NCBI GenBank assembly: GCA_016124315.1
Contig: WGNW01000017.1
Location: forward strand, 1-51,350
Direction: 5' to 3'
From: Alphaproteobacteria bacterium
Lineage (GTDB): Bacteria > Pseudomonadota > Alphaproteobacteria > SMXS01
DNA: 51,350 nt
Made by a program: the position numbers and the translations under genes. The notes below the pieces were generated by a model. It did not search any database, was not told the DNA's origin, and saw nothing but the letters and a program-made list of their open reading frames with translations. Shown here in pieces: positions 40,013 through 51,350 of the stretch (the first letter of the stretch is position 1; each line of letters starts with the position of its first letter).

Positions 40013-41899
40013 ATGTCGAGCGCCGATACCGTCGAGATCCATGAATTCCAGGCCGAGGTCGCCCGCCTGCTGAACATGATGGTGCGCTCGGTCTATTCGG
40101 AGACCGAGATCTTCCTGCGGGAGCTGATCTCCAACGCGTCGGACGCCTGCGACCGGCTGCGCTACGAGGCGCTCACCCGGCCGGAGCTGATCGACGGCGA
40201 TCCGGAGTTCCGGATCACCGTCACCGCCGACAAGGCGGCGCGGACCATCACCCTGGCCGACAACGGCATCGGCATGAACCGCGACGACCTGATCGCCAAC
40301 CTGGGCACCATCGCCCGCTCGGGCACCGCGGCGTTCCTCGACCAGCTCAGCGGCGACACCCGCAAGGACGTGTCGCTGATCGGCCAGTTCGGCGTCGGCT
40401 TCTATTCGGCCTTCATGGTCGCCGACCGGGTCGACGTGGTAAGCCGCAAGGCCGGCGAGGAGGACACCTGGCGGTGGTCGTCCGACGGGCAGGGCGCCTA
40501 TACGCTCGAGCCGGCGGAGCGCGCCGAACGGGGTACGACGATCACCCTGCATGTGCGCGAGGGCGAGGAGGAATACCTTGAGGCCGCCCGGCTGCGCCAC
40601 ATCGTCGCCACCTATTCCGACCACATCGCGTTCCCGATCCACCTGGCCGAGGCCAAGGACGGCGAGGTCACCGAGGAGCAATCGGTCAACAAAGGCTCGG
40701 CGCTGTGGACCCGGCCCAAGGGAGAGATCACCGACGAGCAGTACACCGCGTTCTATCGGCACGCGGGCCACGCCTTCGACGAACCGGCGCTGACGCTGCA
40801 CTACAAGGCCGAAGGCACCATCGAGTACGCAGCGCTGCTGTTCGTGCCCGAGCAGCGGCCCATGGACCTGTTCGACCCGGCCCGCAAGCCGCGGGTCAAG
40901 CTCTACGTCAAGCGGGTGTTCATCACCGACGATACGGAGAACCTGATTCCGGGCTACCTGCGCTTCCTGCGCGGCGTCGTCGACTCGGAGGACCTCCCGC
41001 TCAACATCAGCCGCGAGATGCTGCAGAACAACCCGGTGGTCGCGCGCATGCGCAAGGCGATCACCGGCCGCGTGGTCGCGGCGCTGGAGGCGAAGGCCAA
41101 GGAGGATGCAGAGGGTTTCGAGAAGGTCTGGGAATCCTTCGGCCCGGTCATCAAGGAGGGCATCTACGAGGACGGCGAGCGCCGCGACGCCCTGCTGGGC
41201 ATCGCTCGCTTCCGCTCCACTCATGGCGACGGCTGGACGAGCCTGGCCGACTATGTCGGCCGAATGAAGGACGGTCAGGAGGCCATCTACTACGTCTCGG
41301 CGCCCGATCTGGCGGCGGCCAAGCGCAGCCCGCACCTGGAGGGCTTCACTTCGCGGGGCGTCGAGGTGCTGCTGCTGACCGATCCGGTCGACGATTTCTG
41401 GCTGTCCATGGTGCCTGAATTCGAGGGCAAGGCGTTCAAGTCGGTCACCCGCGGCGGCGCCGACCTGTCCAGGCTGGGCGGCGACGCGGCTGACAAGGAA
41501 GCGGCGGCGCCTGAAGGCCAGACCGCCGCGCTGGTCGCTGCGCTCAAGGAAGCGCTGGGCGAGGCGGTGAAGGACGTGCGCACCACCGACCGACTGACCG
41601 GCAGCGCGGTCTGCCTGGTGGCGGACGAGGGCGACATGGACATCAACCTGCAGCGGCTGCTCAAGCAGCACGACCAGTTGAACTTCGAGGCGCTCCGCAT
41701 CCTGGAGGTCAACCCCGGCCATCCGCTGATCAAGGCGCTGGCGGCGCGGGCCGAACAGGACGGCGCGCTCGACGCGCTCAGGGATCCGGCGCTGCTGCTG
41801 CTCGACCAGGCGCGCATCCTCGAAGGCGAACTGCCATCCGATCCCGCCGGGTTCGCCCGCCGCCTTGCGGAGCTGATGGCGAAGGGGCTGCACGGCTAG
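40013..41899 (+). CDS. htpG: Molecular chaperone HtpG (Hsp90)
   Basis: This 628-residue bacterial Hsp90 has an N-terminal ATPase domain with [18 protein letters not shown] near residue 31, [12 protein letters not shown] near 83 and [17 protein letters not shown] near 123, then the middle domain with [16 protein letters not shown] near 328, and a C-terminal dimerisation domain ending around AEQDGALD and ARILEGELP. It helps late folding of client proteins in stress. GAGGA eight bases before ATG supports the start, and an RpoH-type promoter precedes it. Confidence 0.97.
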   Translation: MSSADTVEIHEFQAEVARLLNMMVRSVYSETEIFLRELISNASDACDRLRYEALTRPELIDGDPEFRITVTADKAARTITLADNGIGMNRDDLIANLGTIARSGTAAFLDQLSGDTRKDVSLIGQFGVGFYSAFMVADRVDVVSRKAGEEDTWRWSSDGQGAYTLEPAERAERGTTITLHVREGEEEYLEAARLRHIVATYSDHIAFPIHLAEAKDGEVTEEQSVNKGSALWTRPKGEITDEQYTAFYRHAGHAFDEPALTLHYKAEGTIEYAALLFVPEQRPMDLFDPARKPRVKLYVKRVFITDDTENLIPGYLRFLRGVVDSEDLPLNISREMLQNNPVVARMRKAITGRVVAALEAKAKEDAEGFEKVWESFGPVIKEGIYEDGERRDALLGIARFRSTHGDGWTSLADYVGRMKDGQEAIYYVSAPDLAAAKRSPHLEGFTSRGVEVLLLTDPVDDFWLSMVPEFEGKAFKSVTRGGADLSRLGGDAADKEAAAPEGQTAALVAALKEALGEAVKDVRTTDRLTGSAVCLVADEGDMDINLQRLLKQHDQLNFEALRILEVNPGHPLIKALAARAEQDGALDALRDPALLLLDQARILEGELPSDPAGFARRLAELMAKGLHG

Positions 41900-41962
41900 C
41901 CGCCGGAAACGCATTTCCCTCCCGCCCCACAGAGGCTACCTTTCGACATCCTTCTTGCGACG

Positions 41963-41988
41963 TTGCGGGCCGCTTGCGCGGCCCGCAA
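41963..41988. other. Strong hairpin between htpG and nhaB
   Basis: TTGCGGGCCGC and GCGGCCCGCAA form a perfect 11-bp stem with a TTGC loop, 63 bp after the htpG stop. There is no T-tract, so it may be an inefficient terminator, an mRNA-stabilising structure or part of the nhaB leader. Confidence 0.5.
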
Positions 41989-42086
41989 AGCGTCCGCGCC
42001 GGCCTTTGTCGCGGGAAGCCAGAACAGGCACGTCTGCTCGTCGGGCGCAGCGTGTCGCTTATGATTGGCCGACAGGAGGGGTACGG

Positions 42087-43688
42087 ATGACCGTCAGCAC
42101 GCTGAACAACGCGATCGCGCGGAACTTCATCGGCAACACGCCGGGCTGGTACAAGGTTCTCATCCTTGGCTTCCTGGTCGTCAATCCGCTGCTGCTGTGG
42201 ACCGTTGGCCCGATGGTGGCGGGCTGGGCGTTGGTCGCCGAATTCATCTTCACCCTGGCGATGGCGCTGAAGTGCTATCCGCTGCAGCCGGGCGGCCTGC
42301 TCGCGCTGGAAGCGGTGTTCATCGGCATGGCGTCGCCGGAGGCGGTCTATCACGAGGTGCAGGGGGCGCTGCCGGTCCTGCTGCTGCTGATCTTCATGGT
42401 CGCCGGCATCTACTTCATGAAGGACCTGCTGCTGTTCATCTTCACCAAGCTGCTGCTGCGCATCCGCAGCAAGCTGCTGGTGTCGCTGCTGTTCTCGGCG
42501 ACCGGCGCAATTCTGTCGGCATTCCTCGACGCGCTCACCGTCACCGCCGTGGTGATCGCCATCGGCGCCGGCTTCTACGCCATCTACCACCGGGTCGCCA
42601 CCGGCAAGGGCTTCGACGAGGAGCACGACCACACCGACGACGGCCAGGTGCACGAGCATCACCGGAGCGACCTGGACCAGTTCCGCGCCTTCCTGCGCAG
42701 CCTGCTGATGCATGCGGCTGTGGGAACGGCGCTGGGCGGCGTCTGCACGCTGGTGGGCGAACCGCAGAACATCATCATCGGCCAGAACGCCGGATGGAAC
42801 TTCGGCGAGTTCTTCCTGCGCATGGCCCCCGTGACCCTGCCGGTGCTGGTGGCCGGATTGCTGACCTGCGTGACGGTGGAACTGACCAGGAGCTTCGGCT
42901 ACGGCGCGACCTTGCCCGACTCGGTGCACGCCATCCTGGTGGAGTTCGATGTCCGCGAGAGCGCCAAGCGCACCCGCCGCGACGTGATGGCCCTGCTGGT
43001 CCAGGCGCTGGTGGGCGTCTGGCTGATCTTCGCGCTGCTGTTCCACCTGGCCGAGGTGGGGCTGATCGGGCTCACCGTCATCATCCTGACCACCGCGTTC
43101 ACCGGCGTCGTCGAGGAGCACCGGATCGGCCATGCCTTCCAGGAGGCGCTGCCGTTCACCGCGCTGCTGGTGGTGTTCTTCTCGGTGGTGGCGGTGATCG
43201 ATGCCCAGCACCTGTTCACGCCGATCATCAAGGCGGTGCTCACCCTCGACGGCCAGCACCAGATCGCCGGCTTCTATCTGGCGAACGGCATCCTGTCGTC
43301 GATCAGCGACAACGTCTTCGTCGCCACCATCTACATCAAGCAGGTGCGCGACGCCTGGCACGCGGCGGCCATATCCACGGACCAGTTCGAGATGCTGGCG
43401 GTGGCCATCAACACCGGCACCAACATTCCCAGCGTGGCGACGCCCAATGGCCAGGCCGCCTTCCTGTTCCTGCTGACCTCGGCCCTGGCGCCGCTGATCC
43501 GGCTGTCCTACATCCGCATGGTGGTGATGGCGCTGCCCTACACCGTCGTCATGACTACCGTGGGCCTGCTCGCGGTCTACTTCGTGATGCCGCCGGTGAC
43601 CGATTCGCTCTACGAACACGGCCTCATCCAGCACCACAAGGCGGAAACGGTCGTGCTACCGGCGCAGCCCTCGTCAGGCGGCCATTAG
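42087..43688 (+). CDS. nhaB: Na+/H+ antiporter NhaB
   Basis: This 533-residue membrane protein with about 12 segments starts [20 protein letters not shown] at ATG 42087, with GGAGGGG as ribosome site; upstream in-frame codons are not supported. [17 protein letters not shown] (near residue 148) holds the Asp implicated in transport, and [20 protein letters not shown] near 225 and [15 protein letters not shown] near 443 are highly typical of NhaB. It exports sodium using the proton gradient. It is convergent with nhaA, two bases separating the stop codons. Confidence 0.95.
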   Translation: MTVSTLNNAIARNFIGNTPGWYKVLILGFLVVNPLLLWTVGPMVAGWALVAEFIFTLAMALKCYPLQPGGLLALEAVFIGMASPEAVYHEVQGALPVLLLLIFMVAGIYFMKDLLLFIFTKLLLRIRSKLLVSLLFSATGAILSAFLDALTVTAVVIAIGAGFYAIYHRVATGKGFDEEHDHTDDGQVHEHHRSDLDQFRAFLRSLLMHAAVGTALGGVCTLVGEPQNIIIGQNAGWNFGEFFLRMAPVTLPVLVAGLLTCVTVELTRSFGYGATLPDSVHAILVEFDVRESAKRTRRDVMALLVQALVGVWLIFALLFHLAEVGLIGLTVIILTTAFTGVVEEHRIGHAFQEALPFTALLVVFFSVVAVIDAQHLFTPIIKAVLTLDGQHQIAGFYLANGILSSISDNVFVATIYIKQVRDAWHAAAISTDQFEMLAVAINTGTNIPSVATPNGQAAFLFLLTSALAPLIRLSYIRMVVMALPYTVVMTTVGLLAVYFVMPPVTDSLYEHGLIQHHKAETVVLPAQPSSGGH

Positions 43689-43690
43689 GC

Positions 43691-44848
43691 TCACGGGCGC
43701 CGCGTCGCCAGGACCAGCAGGGTGTAGCCGGCGACGGCCGAGGCGAGGGATCCGATGATGATGCCCAGCCGGGTGAGGGCGACGTGCTCGTCGGCGGCGA
43801 AGGCGAGGCCGCCGATGAACAGGCTCATGGTGAAGCCGATGCCGCACAGCACGCTCGCGCCGTAGACCATGGCCGTGGTGCCGCCCTCGGGCATCCGCAC
43901 CCAGCCCAGGCGGGTCGCCACCATGGTCGTCCCGAAGATGCCGATCTGCTTGCCCAGGAACAGGCCCAGCGCGATGCCCAGCGGCACCGGCGTCAGCAGG
44001 TCGGCGGGCGACAGTCCCTGCAGGCCCACGCCCGCATTGGCGAAGGCGAACAGCGGCAGGATCAGGTAGGCGACCCACGGGTGCAGGCCGTGCTCCAGCC
44101 GTTCGAGCGGGCGGTTCTCCGCGTTCCGCCGGTCGGTCAGCGGAATTGCCATGGCCAGGGCGACGCCGGCGAGGGTGGCGTGGACGCCCGACTTCAGCAC
44201 CATCATCCAGAGCACGACGCCGAGGACGAGGTAGGGCACGAGGCTGGTGACCCTCAGCCGGTTCAGGGCGAACAGCAGCGCCAGCACGACCAGGGCGCCG
44301 ATCAGCGGTAGGGTGGCCAGCCCGCCCGAGTAGAAGGCGGCGATGATCAGGATGGCGGCGAGGTCGTCGACGATCGCCAGGGTGGTGACGAACACCTTGA
44401 CCGCCAACGGGACGCGCGAGCCCAGCAGCGCCATGACGCCGAGGGTGAAGGCGATGTCGGTGGCGGTGGGGACCGCCCAGCCACTCAGGGCGTGGGCGTC
44501 GTGCCAGTTGAGCGCGGCGTAGATCAGCCCGGGGACGACGAGACCGCCGATGGCGGCGAGGCCCGGCAGCACGATCTGACGCACGTCGGAGAGCGCGCCT
44601 TCGATGGCCTCGCGCTTCAGTTCGGCGCCGATCAGCAGGAAGAACAGCACCATCAGCCCATCGTTGATCCAGTGCAGCACCGACTTGTCGAGCCAGGGCG
44701 CCACGCCCAGATGGGTTTCCAGAACGCCGTTGTAGGCCGGCGCCAGCGGCGAGTTGGCGACGATCATGGCGCAGGCCGCGGCGACCACGAGGATGATGCC
44801 CGCGGCGGCCTCCAGCTTGAGGAATTCCTTGATGATCTGAATCGGCAT
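43691..44848 (-). CDS. nhaA: Na+/H+ antiporter NhaA
   Basis: This 385-residue antiporter with about 12 membrane segments carries the key acidic residues: TDIAFTLGVMALLGSRVP near residue 130 (Asp133 equivalent) and LAIVDDLAAILIIA near 157 (the Asp163/Asp164 pair). It exchanges two protons for one sodium ion and is activated at alkaline pH in well-studied relatives. GAGGGGACC precedes the ATG. It ends two bases from the stop of nhaB on the opposite strand. Confidence 0.97.
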   Translation of the reverse strand: MPIQIIKEFLKLEAAAGIILVVAAACAMIVANSPLAPAYNGVLETHLGVAPWLDKSVLHWINDGLMVLFFLLIGAELKREAIEGALSDVRQIVLPGLAAIGGLVVPGLIYAALNWHDAHALSGWAVPTATDIAFTLGVMALLGSRVPLAVKVFVTTLAIVDDLAAILIIAAFYSGGLATLPLIGALVVLALLFALNRLRVTSLVPYLVLGVVLWMMVLKSGVHATLAGVALAMAIPLTDRRNAENRPLERLEHGLHPWVAYLILPLFAFANAGVGLQGLSPADLLTPVPLGIALGLFLGKQIGIFGTTMVATRLGWVRMPEGGTTAMVYGASVLCGIGFTMSLFIGGLAFAADEHVALTRLGIIIGSLASAVAGYTLLVLATRRP

Positions 44849-44930
44849 GGTCCCCTCTCTCGGCTGAAAGTCAGGAAGCTAGGGACCCAGCGCGGCGGGA
44901 CAAGCAGTTTCGGCCCGCCGCCGGCGCAAA

Positions 44931-44957
44931 ACGAAAACGGGAGGCCGAAGCCTCCCG
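44931..44957 (-). terminator. Rho-independent terminator after acnA
   Basis: Read on the minus strand, CGGGAGGC, loop TTCG, GCCTCCCG and TTTTCGT form an 8-bp tetraloop hairpin with a T-tract, 26 bp beyond the acnA stop codon. Confidence 0.85.
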
Positions 44958-44983
44958 TCCGATGGTTCGCCCCGAAGCAAGGC

Positions 44984-47674
<2,691 letters not shown>

Positions 47675-47756
47675 GTCACGCTTCTCCCGAGATTGTGTGG
47701 TTTCCGGCTGATGCTGCCGGTTTTGCCCCAATTCGACCCCGATGCCAACCGCAAAG

Positions 47757-47785
47757 TTGGAAGCGGCGGCGGCTTGGGGCATAAG
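47757..47785 (+). promoter_or_regulatory. Promoter candidate for the ccm operon
   Basis: TTGGAA (47757-47762), a 17-bp spacer and CATAAG (47780-47785) lie 35 bp upstream of ccmA; each hexamer matches four of six consensus bases. Confidence 0.4.
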
Positions 47786-47820
47786 GTCTGGCGTCGATTC
47801 ATGGAAGGTCCAGCCCCATT

Positions 47821-48462
47821 ATGTCCAACCCCGCGCCGACCGGCCTCGCCGTGGACGACCTCAGCTGCCGGCGGGGCGACCATGAGGTTTTCGCAGGGCT
47901 GTCGTGCGGCGCCGAAGCCGGCGGCGCACTGGTGCTGCGCGGCCCCAACGGCGCCGGCAAGTCGAGCCTGCTGCGAGTCTTGGCCGGGTTCATTCCGCCC
48001 TCGGCGGGCACCGTGCGCTGGAAGGGCGAGGACATCGGCGACGACCCCGGCGCCCACCGCGCCGTGCTCCATTATGTGGGCCACCTCGACCCGCTGAAGC
48101 CGGTGCTCAGCGCGGCGGAGAACCTGACGGCGCTCGCCCGGCTGATGGGTGGCCAGATCCTTGTCGTGGAAGCGCTGGAGCGGTTCGGCATCGCCCATCT
48201 GCGCGACCTCCCCGTGCGCTTCCTGTCGGCCGGCCAGCGCCGCCGGCTCAACCTTGCCCGGCTGGTGGCCACGCCCCGGCCGCTGTGGCTGCTGGACGAG
48301 CCGACGGTCGCGCTCGACGCCCGCGCCACCGCCGAACTGGAGCAGCTCATCGCCGACCATCGGGCCGCCGGCGGCGTGGTGGTCGCGGCCACCCATATCG
48401 GCATCGAGATTCCCGGCGCGGCGGTGGTGGAACTAGCGGGCCGGCGCCGGAGGGCGGCATGA
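47821..48462 (+). CDS. ccmA: Haem exporter ATP-binding protein CcmA
   Basis: This 213-residue ABC ATPase of the cytochrome c maturation system I has Walker A GPNGAGKSSLL near residue 41, the signature in FLSAGQRRRLNLAR near 135 and Walker B LWLLDEPTVALD near 157. With CcmB, CcmC and CcmD it releases holo-CcmE from CcmC. The next gene begins within its stop codon. The start ATG has only a weak ribosome site (GGAAGG 14 bases upstream). Confidence 0.95.
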   Translation: MSNPAPTGLAVDDLSCRRGDHEVFAGLSCGAEAGGALVLRGPNGAGKSSLLRVLAGFIPPSAGTVRWKGEDIGDDPGAHRAVLHYVGHLDPLKPVLSAAENLTALARLMGGQILVVEALERFGIAHLRDLPVRFLSAGQRRRLNLARLVATPRPLWLLDEPTVALDARATAELEQLIADHRAAGGVVVAATHIGIEIPGAAVVELAGRRRRAA

Positions 48463-49124
48463 GCGCGTTCTGGGGCGTGGTCCGCCGCGACCTGCTGATC
48501 GCGCGGCGCCAGGGCGGCAGCTCGCTGCTGGCGGTCGGCTTCTTCGTCGTCGTCGCCGCGCTGTTCCCCTTCGCGGTGGGCGCCGACCCGGCCACGCTGC
48601 GCGGCGTGGCGCCGGGCGTTATCTGGGTGTCGGCGCTGCTCGCCACGCTGCTGTCCCTCGACCGGCTGTTCCAGGCCGACTTCGAGGACGGCAGCCTGGA
48701 TGTGCTGGCGCTCTCGCCGCTGCCCCTGTTCATGACCGTGCTCGCCAAGGTGCTGGCCCACTGGCTGGTGGTGGGCCTGCCGCTGGTGATCGCCGCGCCG
48801 CTGGTGGGCGTGCTGCTCAATTTGCCGCTCGCGGCGTTCCCGGTGCTGCTGGGCGCCGCGCTGCTGGGCACGCCGGCGCTCAGCCTGATCGGCGCCATCG
48901 GCGCGGCGCTGACCGCCGGCGTGCGCCGCGGCGGCGTGCTGGTGCCCCTGCTCGTGCTGCCGCTCTACATCCCGACGCTGATCTTCGGGGTGGCCGCCAC
49001 GGCGGCGGCGGCCGATGGCCTGCCCGTCGCCGAACCGCTGATGCTGCTCGCTTCCCTGACGCTGATGGCGCTGGTGGTCGCGCCGGTGGCCTCGGCGGGC
49101 GCCCTCAGACTGGCCCTCGGCTAG
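48459..49124 (+). CDS. ccmB: Haem exporter permease CcmB
   Basis: The start ATG 48459 overlaps the ccmA stop (ATGA) and gives 221 residues; the same frame is open far upstream but there shadows ccmA. Six membrane segments are visible between about 18 and 218. LDRLFQADFEDGSLDVLALS near residue 66 is the conserved CcmB loop that contacts CcmA, and the following region LAKVLAHWLVVGLPLV is also typical. It works with CcmA as an ABC module in holo-CcmE release. Confidence 0.95.
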   Translation: MSAFWGVVRRDLLIARRQGGSSLLAVGFFVVVAALFPFAVGADPATLRGVAPGVIWVSALLATLLSLDRLFQADFEDGSLDVLALSPLPLFMTVLAKVLAHWLVVGLPLVIAAPLVGVLLNLPLAAFPVLLGAALLGTPALSLIGAIGAALTAGVRRGGVLVPLLVLPLYIPTLIFGVAATAAAADGLPVAEPLMLLASLTLMALVVAPVASAGALRLALG

Positions 49125-49160
49125 GGAAGAGCGCTTGCGCGCGGTACCCGGCGCCGCTAC

Positions 49161-49901
49161 ATGACTGTCATGTCCGGCTGGCACCGCTTCGCAAATCCCA
49201 CCCGCTTCTCCAGGCTCAGTGCACGGATCCTCCCCTGGACCCTGGCCCTGACGCTGGTGCTGTTCGCGGCGGGCCTCTACCTGGCGCTGGTGGCCTCGCC
49301 GCCCGACGCCCGCCAGGGCGAGACGGTGCGGATCATGTACCTGCACGTGCCGGCCGCCTGGATGGCCCTGTTCGTCTACGTGCTGCTCGCCGTGTTCAGC
49401 GGCATGGGCTACATCTGGAAGCATCCGCTCGCCGACATCGCCGCCAAGAACTGCGCCCCGATCGGCGCGGGCTTCACGCTGCTTGCCCTGGTGACCGGCT
49501 CGCTGTGGGGCGCGCCCATGTGGGGCACCTGGTGGGAATGGGGCGACGCGCGGCTGACCTCCTTCCTCATCCTGTTCTTCCTCTACCTTGGCTACATCGC
49601 GCTGTGGCAAGTGTTCGAGGATCCGGAGAAGGCGGCTCGGGCCGCCGCGATCCTGGCCATGGTCGGGCTGATCAACATCCCGGTGATCCATTTCTCGGTG
49701 CAGTGGTGGCACACGCTCCACCAGCCGGCCAGCGTGTTCCGCGCCGGCGGGCCGACGATCGATTCGTCGATGCTGTGGCCGCTCTTCGTCATGCTGGGCG
49801 CCTTCAAGGCGTACTTCGTCACCGTGCTGCTGTGGCGCATCCGCGCCGAGGTGGCCGAACGGCGGGTGCGCGCGCTGCAGATGATGCAGGCGGAAGCGTA
49901 G
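49161..49901 (+). CDS. ccmC: Haem handling protein CcmC
   Basis: This 246-residue protein with six membrane segments attaches haem to CcmE. Conserved His residues flank the periplasmic Trp-rich domain: MYLHVPAAWMALF near 59 and HFSVQWWHTLHQP near 177. The WWD loop reads WGTWWEWGDARLTS (near 121), one residue longer than the usual WGTWWVWDARLTS form. The start MTVMSGWHRFANP at 49161 is followed by a second Met three codons on. Spacing to ccmB is 36 bp. Confidence 0.95.
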   Translation: MTVMSGWHRFANPTRFSRLSARILPWTLALTLVLFAAGLYLALVASPPDARQGETVRIMYLHVPAAWMALFVYVLLAVFSGMGYIWKHPLADIAAKNCAPIGAGFTLLALVTGSLWGAPMWGTWWEWGDARLTSFLILFFLYLGYIALWQVFEDPEKAARAAAILAMVGLINIPVIHFSVQWWHTLHQPASVFRAGGPTIDSSMLWPLFVMLGAFKAYFVTVLLWRIRAEVAERRVRALQMMQAEA

Positions 49902-49917
49902 GGGCGCGGGCTACCCG

Positions 49918-50079
49918 ATGGGGGCACATGCCGCATATGTCTGGTCCGCCTATGCGGCGGCAGGGCTCATCCTGCCGGTGATGGCGCTGGCGAGCCTGCT
50001 GCGACTGCGGGGAGCGTTGCGCCGGCAGGCGGCGCTGGAAGCGGATCTCGATGCCATGCGCGCGGACGGAGACGGCTGA
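49918..50079 (+). CDS. ccmD: Haem exporter protein CcmD (small)
   Basis: This 53-residue protein has the sequence MGAHAAYVWSAYAAAGLILP followed by a hydrophobic helix (about 11-28), an RLRGALRRQAAL basic segment and an acidic C-terminal tail. A Tyr-x-Trp-x-AY start, one helix and basic C-side are typical of CcmD, the small subunit needed for release of holo-CcmE. It lies between ccmC (16 bp upstream) and ccmE (one base downstream), the canonical position, and would be missed by length filters. Confidence 0.9.
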   Translation: MGAHAAYVWSAYAAAGLILPVMALASLLRLRGALRRQAALEADLDAMRADGDG

Positions 50080-50080
50080 C

Positions 50081-50557
50081 ATGGCGATGAAGCGCAAGAA
50101 CCAGCGGATGCTGTTCGTCGCGGCCGGCCTGTCGATCCTCGCCTTCGCCGGTGTGCTCGCCTTCTTCGCGCTCGGCAACAACGTGCGGTTCTTTTACAGC
50201 CCGGGCGATCTCCGGAAGCTGTCCGCGCCGCCGTCGGGCGACTTCCACCTGGGCGGCCTGGTGGCAAAGGGCAGCGTGCGCAGGGACAACGACATGAAGC
50301 TCCATTTCACCATCACCGACGGCGCCGCCTCGGTGCCGGTAATCTACGACCAGGCGAAGTACGGGCTGGTGCCGGACCTGTTCGCCGAGGGCCAGGGTGC
50401 GGTCGCCGAGGGCGAGCTGCGCCCGGACGGCACCTTCGTCGCCGAGCGGGTCCTCGCCAAGCACGACGAGAAGTACATGCCCCCGGAGGTGGCGGCCGCC
50501 CTGAAGCGCAACGGCGAATGGAAGCGCGGCCAGCAGCCGGCGGAGCAGGCGCCATGA
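50081..50557 (+). CDS. ccmE: Cytochrome c maturation haem chaperone CcmE
   Basis: This 158-residue protein starts at ATG 50081 ([10 protein letters not shown]). One N-terminal anchor ([20 protein letters not shown], residues 10-29) precedes a periplasmic beta-barrel OB-fold: [20 protein letters not shown] and [14 protein letters not shown]. The haem-binding His is in [14 protein letters not shown] near residue 128, with the conserved Tyr four residues on. It carries haem covalently from CcmC to CcmF. Its stop overlaps the ccmF start. Confidence 0.96.
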   Translation: MAMKRKNQRMLFVAAGLSILAFAGVLAFFALGNNVRFFYSPGDLRKLSAPPSGDFHLGGLVAKGSVRRDNDMKLHFTITDGAASVPVIYDQAKYGLVPDLFAEGQGAVAEGELRPDGTFVAERVLAKHDEKYMPPEVAAALKRNGEWKRGQQPAEQAP

Positions 50558-51350
50558 TCACCGAACTCGGTCATTTCGCCCTGATCCTGGCGCTGCTCAC
50601 CGCCCTGCTGCAGGGCGTGCTGCCCATGCTGGGCGCGAGCCGCAACGATCCCAACCTGATCGCCTTCGCGCGGCCCGCCGCCTTCCTCCAGTTCGTGCTG
50701 GTGACCGTTGCCTTCGGCGCGCTGATTTGGGCGCATGTGGTGTCCGACTTCTCGGTCGCCAACGTGGCCATGAACTCCCACACCGACAAGCCCATGCTCT
50801 ACAAGGTGACGGGCGTGTGGGGGAACCACGAGGGCTCGATCCTGCTGTGGATCTTCATCCTCACCCTGTTCGGCGCAGCCGTGGCCGCCTTCGGCCGCAA
50901 CCTGCCGCCGGCGTTCCGCGCCCGGGTGCTGGCGGTGCAGGCGTGGATCGGCGTGGGCTTCCTCGCCTTCTCGCTGTTCACCTCGAATCCGTTCCTGCGG
51001 CTCGACCCGGTGCCGCCCAACGGCGCCGGCCTCAACCCGCTGCTGCAGGATCCCGGGCTCGCGTTCCATCCGCCCATGCTCTACCTGGGCTATGTCGGCT
51101 TCTCCATCGCCTTCTCCTTCGCCATGGCCGCCCTCATCGAGGGCCGGGTCGATCCGGCGTGGGCGCGCTGGGTGCGGCCCTGGACGCTGGCCGCCTGGTC
51201 GTTCCTCACCGCCGGCATCGCGCTGGGCTCGTGGTGGGCGTATTACGAGCTCGGCTGGGGCGGGTGGTGGTTCTGGGACCCGGTGGAGAACGCGAGCTTT
51301 ATGCCGTGGCTCTCTGGCACGGCGCTTCTGCACTCCGCCATCGTCATGGA
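50554..51350 (+). CDS. ccmF: Cytochrome c haem lyase subunit CcmF (3' part outside window)
   Basis: ATG 50554 overlaps the ccmE stop (ATGA). The 265 visible residues include several membrane segments, the conserved [20 protein letters not shown] near residue 84, [20 protein letters not shown] near 162 and the haem-handling WWD domain [20 protein letters not shown] near 235. CcmF, with CcmH, attaches haem to apocytochrome c. It runs off the right edge; ccmG and ccmH would be expected beyond. Confidence 0.96.
   Translation, partial: MITELGHFALILALLTALLQGVLPMLGASRNDPNLIAFARPAAFLQFVLVTVAFGALIWAHVVSDFSVANVAMNSHTDKPMLYKVTGVWGNHEGSILLWIFILTLFGAAVAAFGRNLPPAFRARVLAVQAWIGVGFLAFSLFTSNPFLRLDPVPPNGAGLNPLLQDPGLAFHPPMLYLGYVGFSIAFSFAMAALIEGRVDPAWARWVRPWTLAAWSFLTAGIALGSWWAYYELGWGGWWFWDPVENASFMPWLSGTALLHSAIVM

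Noticed and set aside
41900..42086. Possible small gene between htpG and nhaB
   Set aside because: No frame with start, ribosome site and plausible protein was found; only a hairpin without T-tract is evident.
47699..47726. Inverted repeat CCGGC...GCCGG flanked by T and A runs in the acnA leader as a regulatory site
   Set aside because: The 5-bp arms are too short in this GC-rich DNA to be distinguished from chance.

Overview
The window is about 51 kb of GC-rich DNA, densely coding on both strands. It looks like an alphaproteobacterial chromosome. Lineage-typical markers are a DUF2794 protein, a DUF2125-like protein, a zinc-ribbon/DUF3426-like gene divergent from ftsEX, an intact ccmABCDE(F) run, and an htpG promoter matching the alphaproteobacterial RpoH consensus. 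I cannot assign an order from sequence alone. No rRNA, tRNA, CRISPR array, integrase or transposase was recognised.

Layout. (1) 1-3.2 kb: a truncated MAPEG membrane protein diverges from a compact operon of polysaccharide deacetylase, GNAT-type acyltransferase and methyltransferase. (2) 3.3-18.7 kb: an accessory catabolic region. It holds an adjacent pair of acyl-CoA dehydrogenases; a LuxR-type regulator sharing a divergent promoter with a cytochrome P450 and a Rieske oxygenase; then a VOC protein, CaiB/BaiF CoA-transferase, ferritin-like protein, EthD protein and GPH-family symporter. A minus-strand operon (alpha/beta hydrolase, histidine phosphatase, SMP-30 lactonase-like, VOC, SDR) lies opposite a methyltransferase. 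Together this suggests import, oxygenation, CoA activation and beta-oxidation-like breakdown of an unidentified organic acid, terpenoid or steroid-like substrate. (3) 18.7-26.4 kb: housekeeping genes, namely the zinc-ribbon protein, ftsE-ftsX-ydcF-plsC and a B12-dependent ribonucleotide reductase (nrdJ). nrdJ is interrupted by a 375-residue LAGLIDADG intein placed directly before the radical cysteine. (4) 26.6-30.4 kb: a three-subunit periplasmic dehydrogenase (Tat-exported small subunit, GMC flavoprotein with a Cys cluster, tri-haem cytochrome c). (5) 30.5-37.7 kb: ChaC-like, DUF2125, thpR, tesA-like esterase, YbbA/YbbP-type ABC transporter, Bax-inhibitor-1 protein and DUF2794. (6) 37.7-40.0 kb: a single-haem, beta-barrel outer-membrane protein flanked by two direct copies of a structured element, with the tail of a lost cytochrome b561 gene beside it. 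(7) 40.0-51.35 kb: htpG, convergent nhaB and nhaA, acnA, and the cytochrome c maturation operon ccmABCDE with the start of ccmF.

Most notable signals: a 20-bp lux-box-like palindrome between the luxR solo and the P450; the two-copy hairpin element with compensatory stem changes and an invariant C-rich loop; the nrdJ intein whose +1 residue is the catalytic cysteine; and the haem-barrel gene with its degraded b561 neighbour. The ccm operon could supply the haem attachment that the c-type cytochromes here need.
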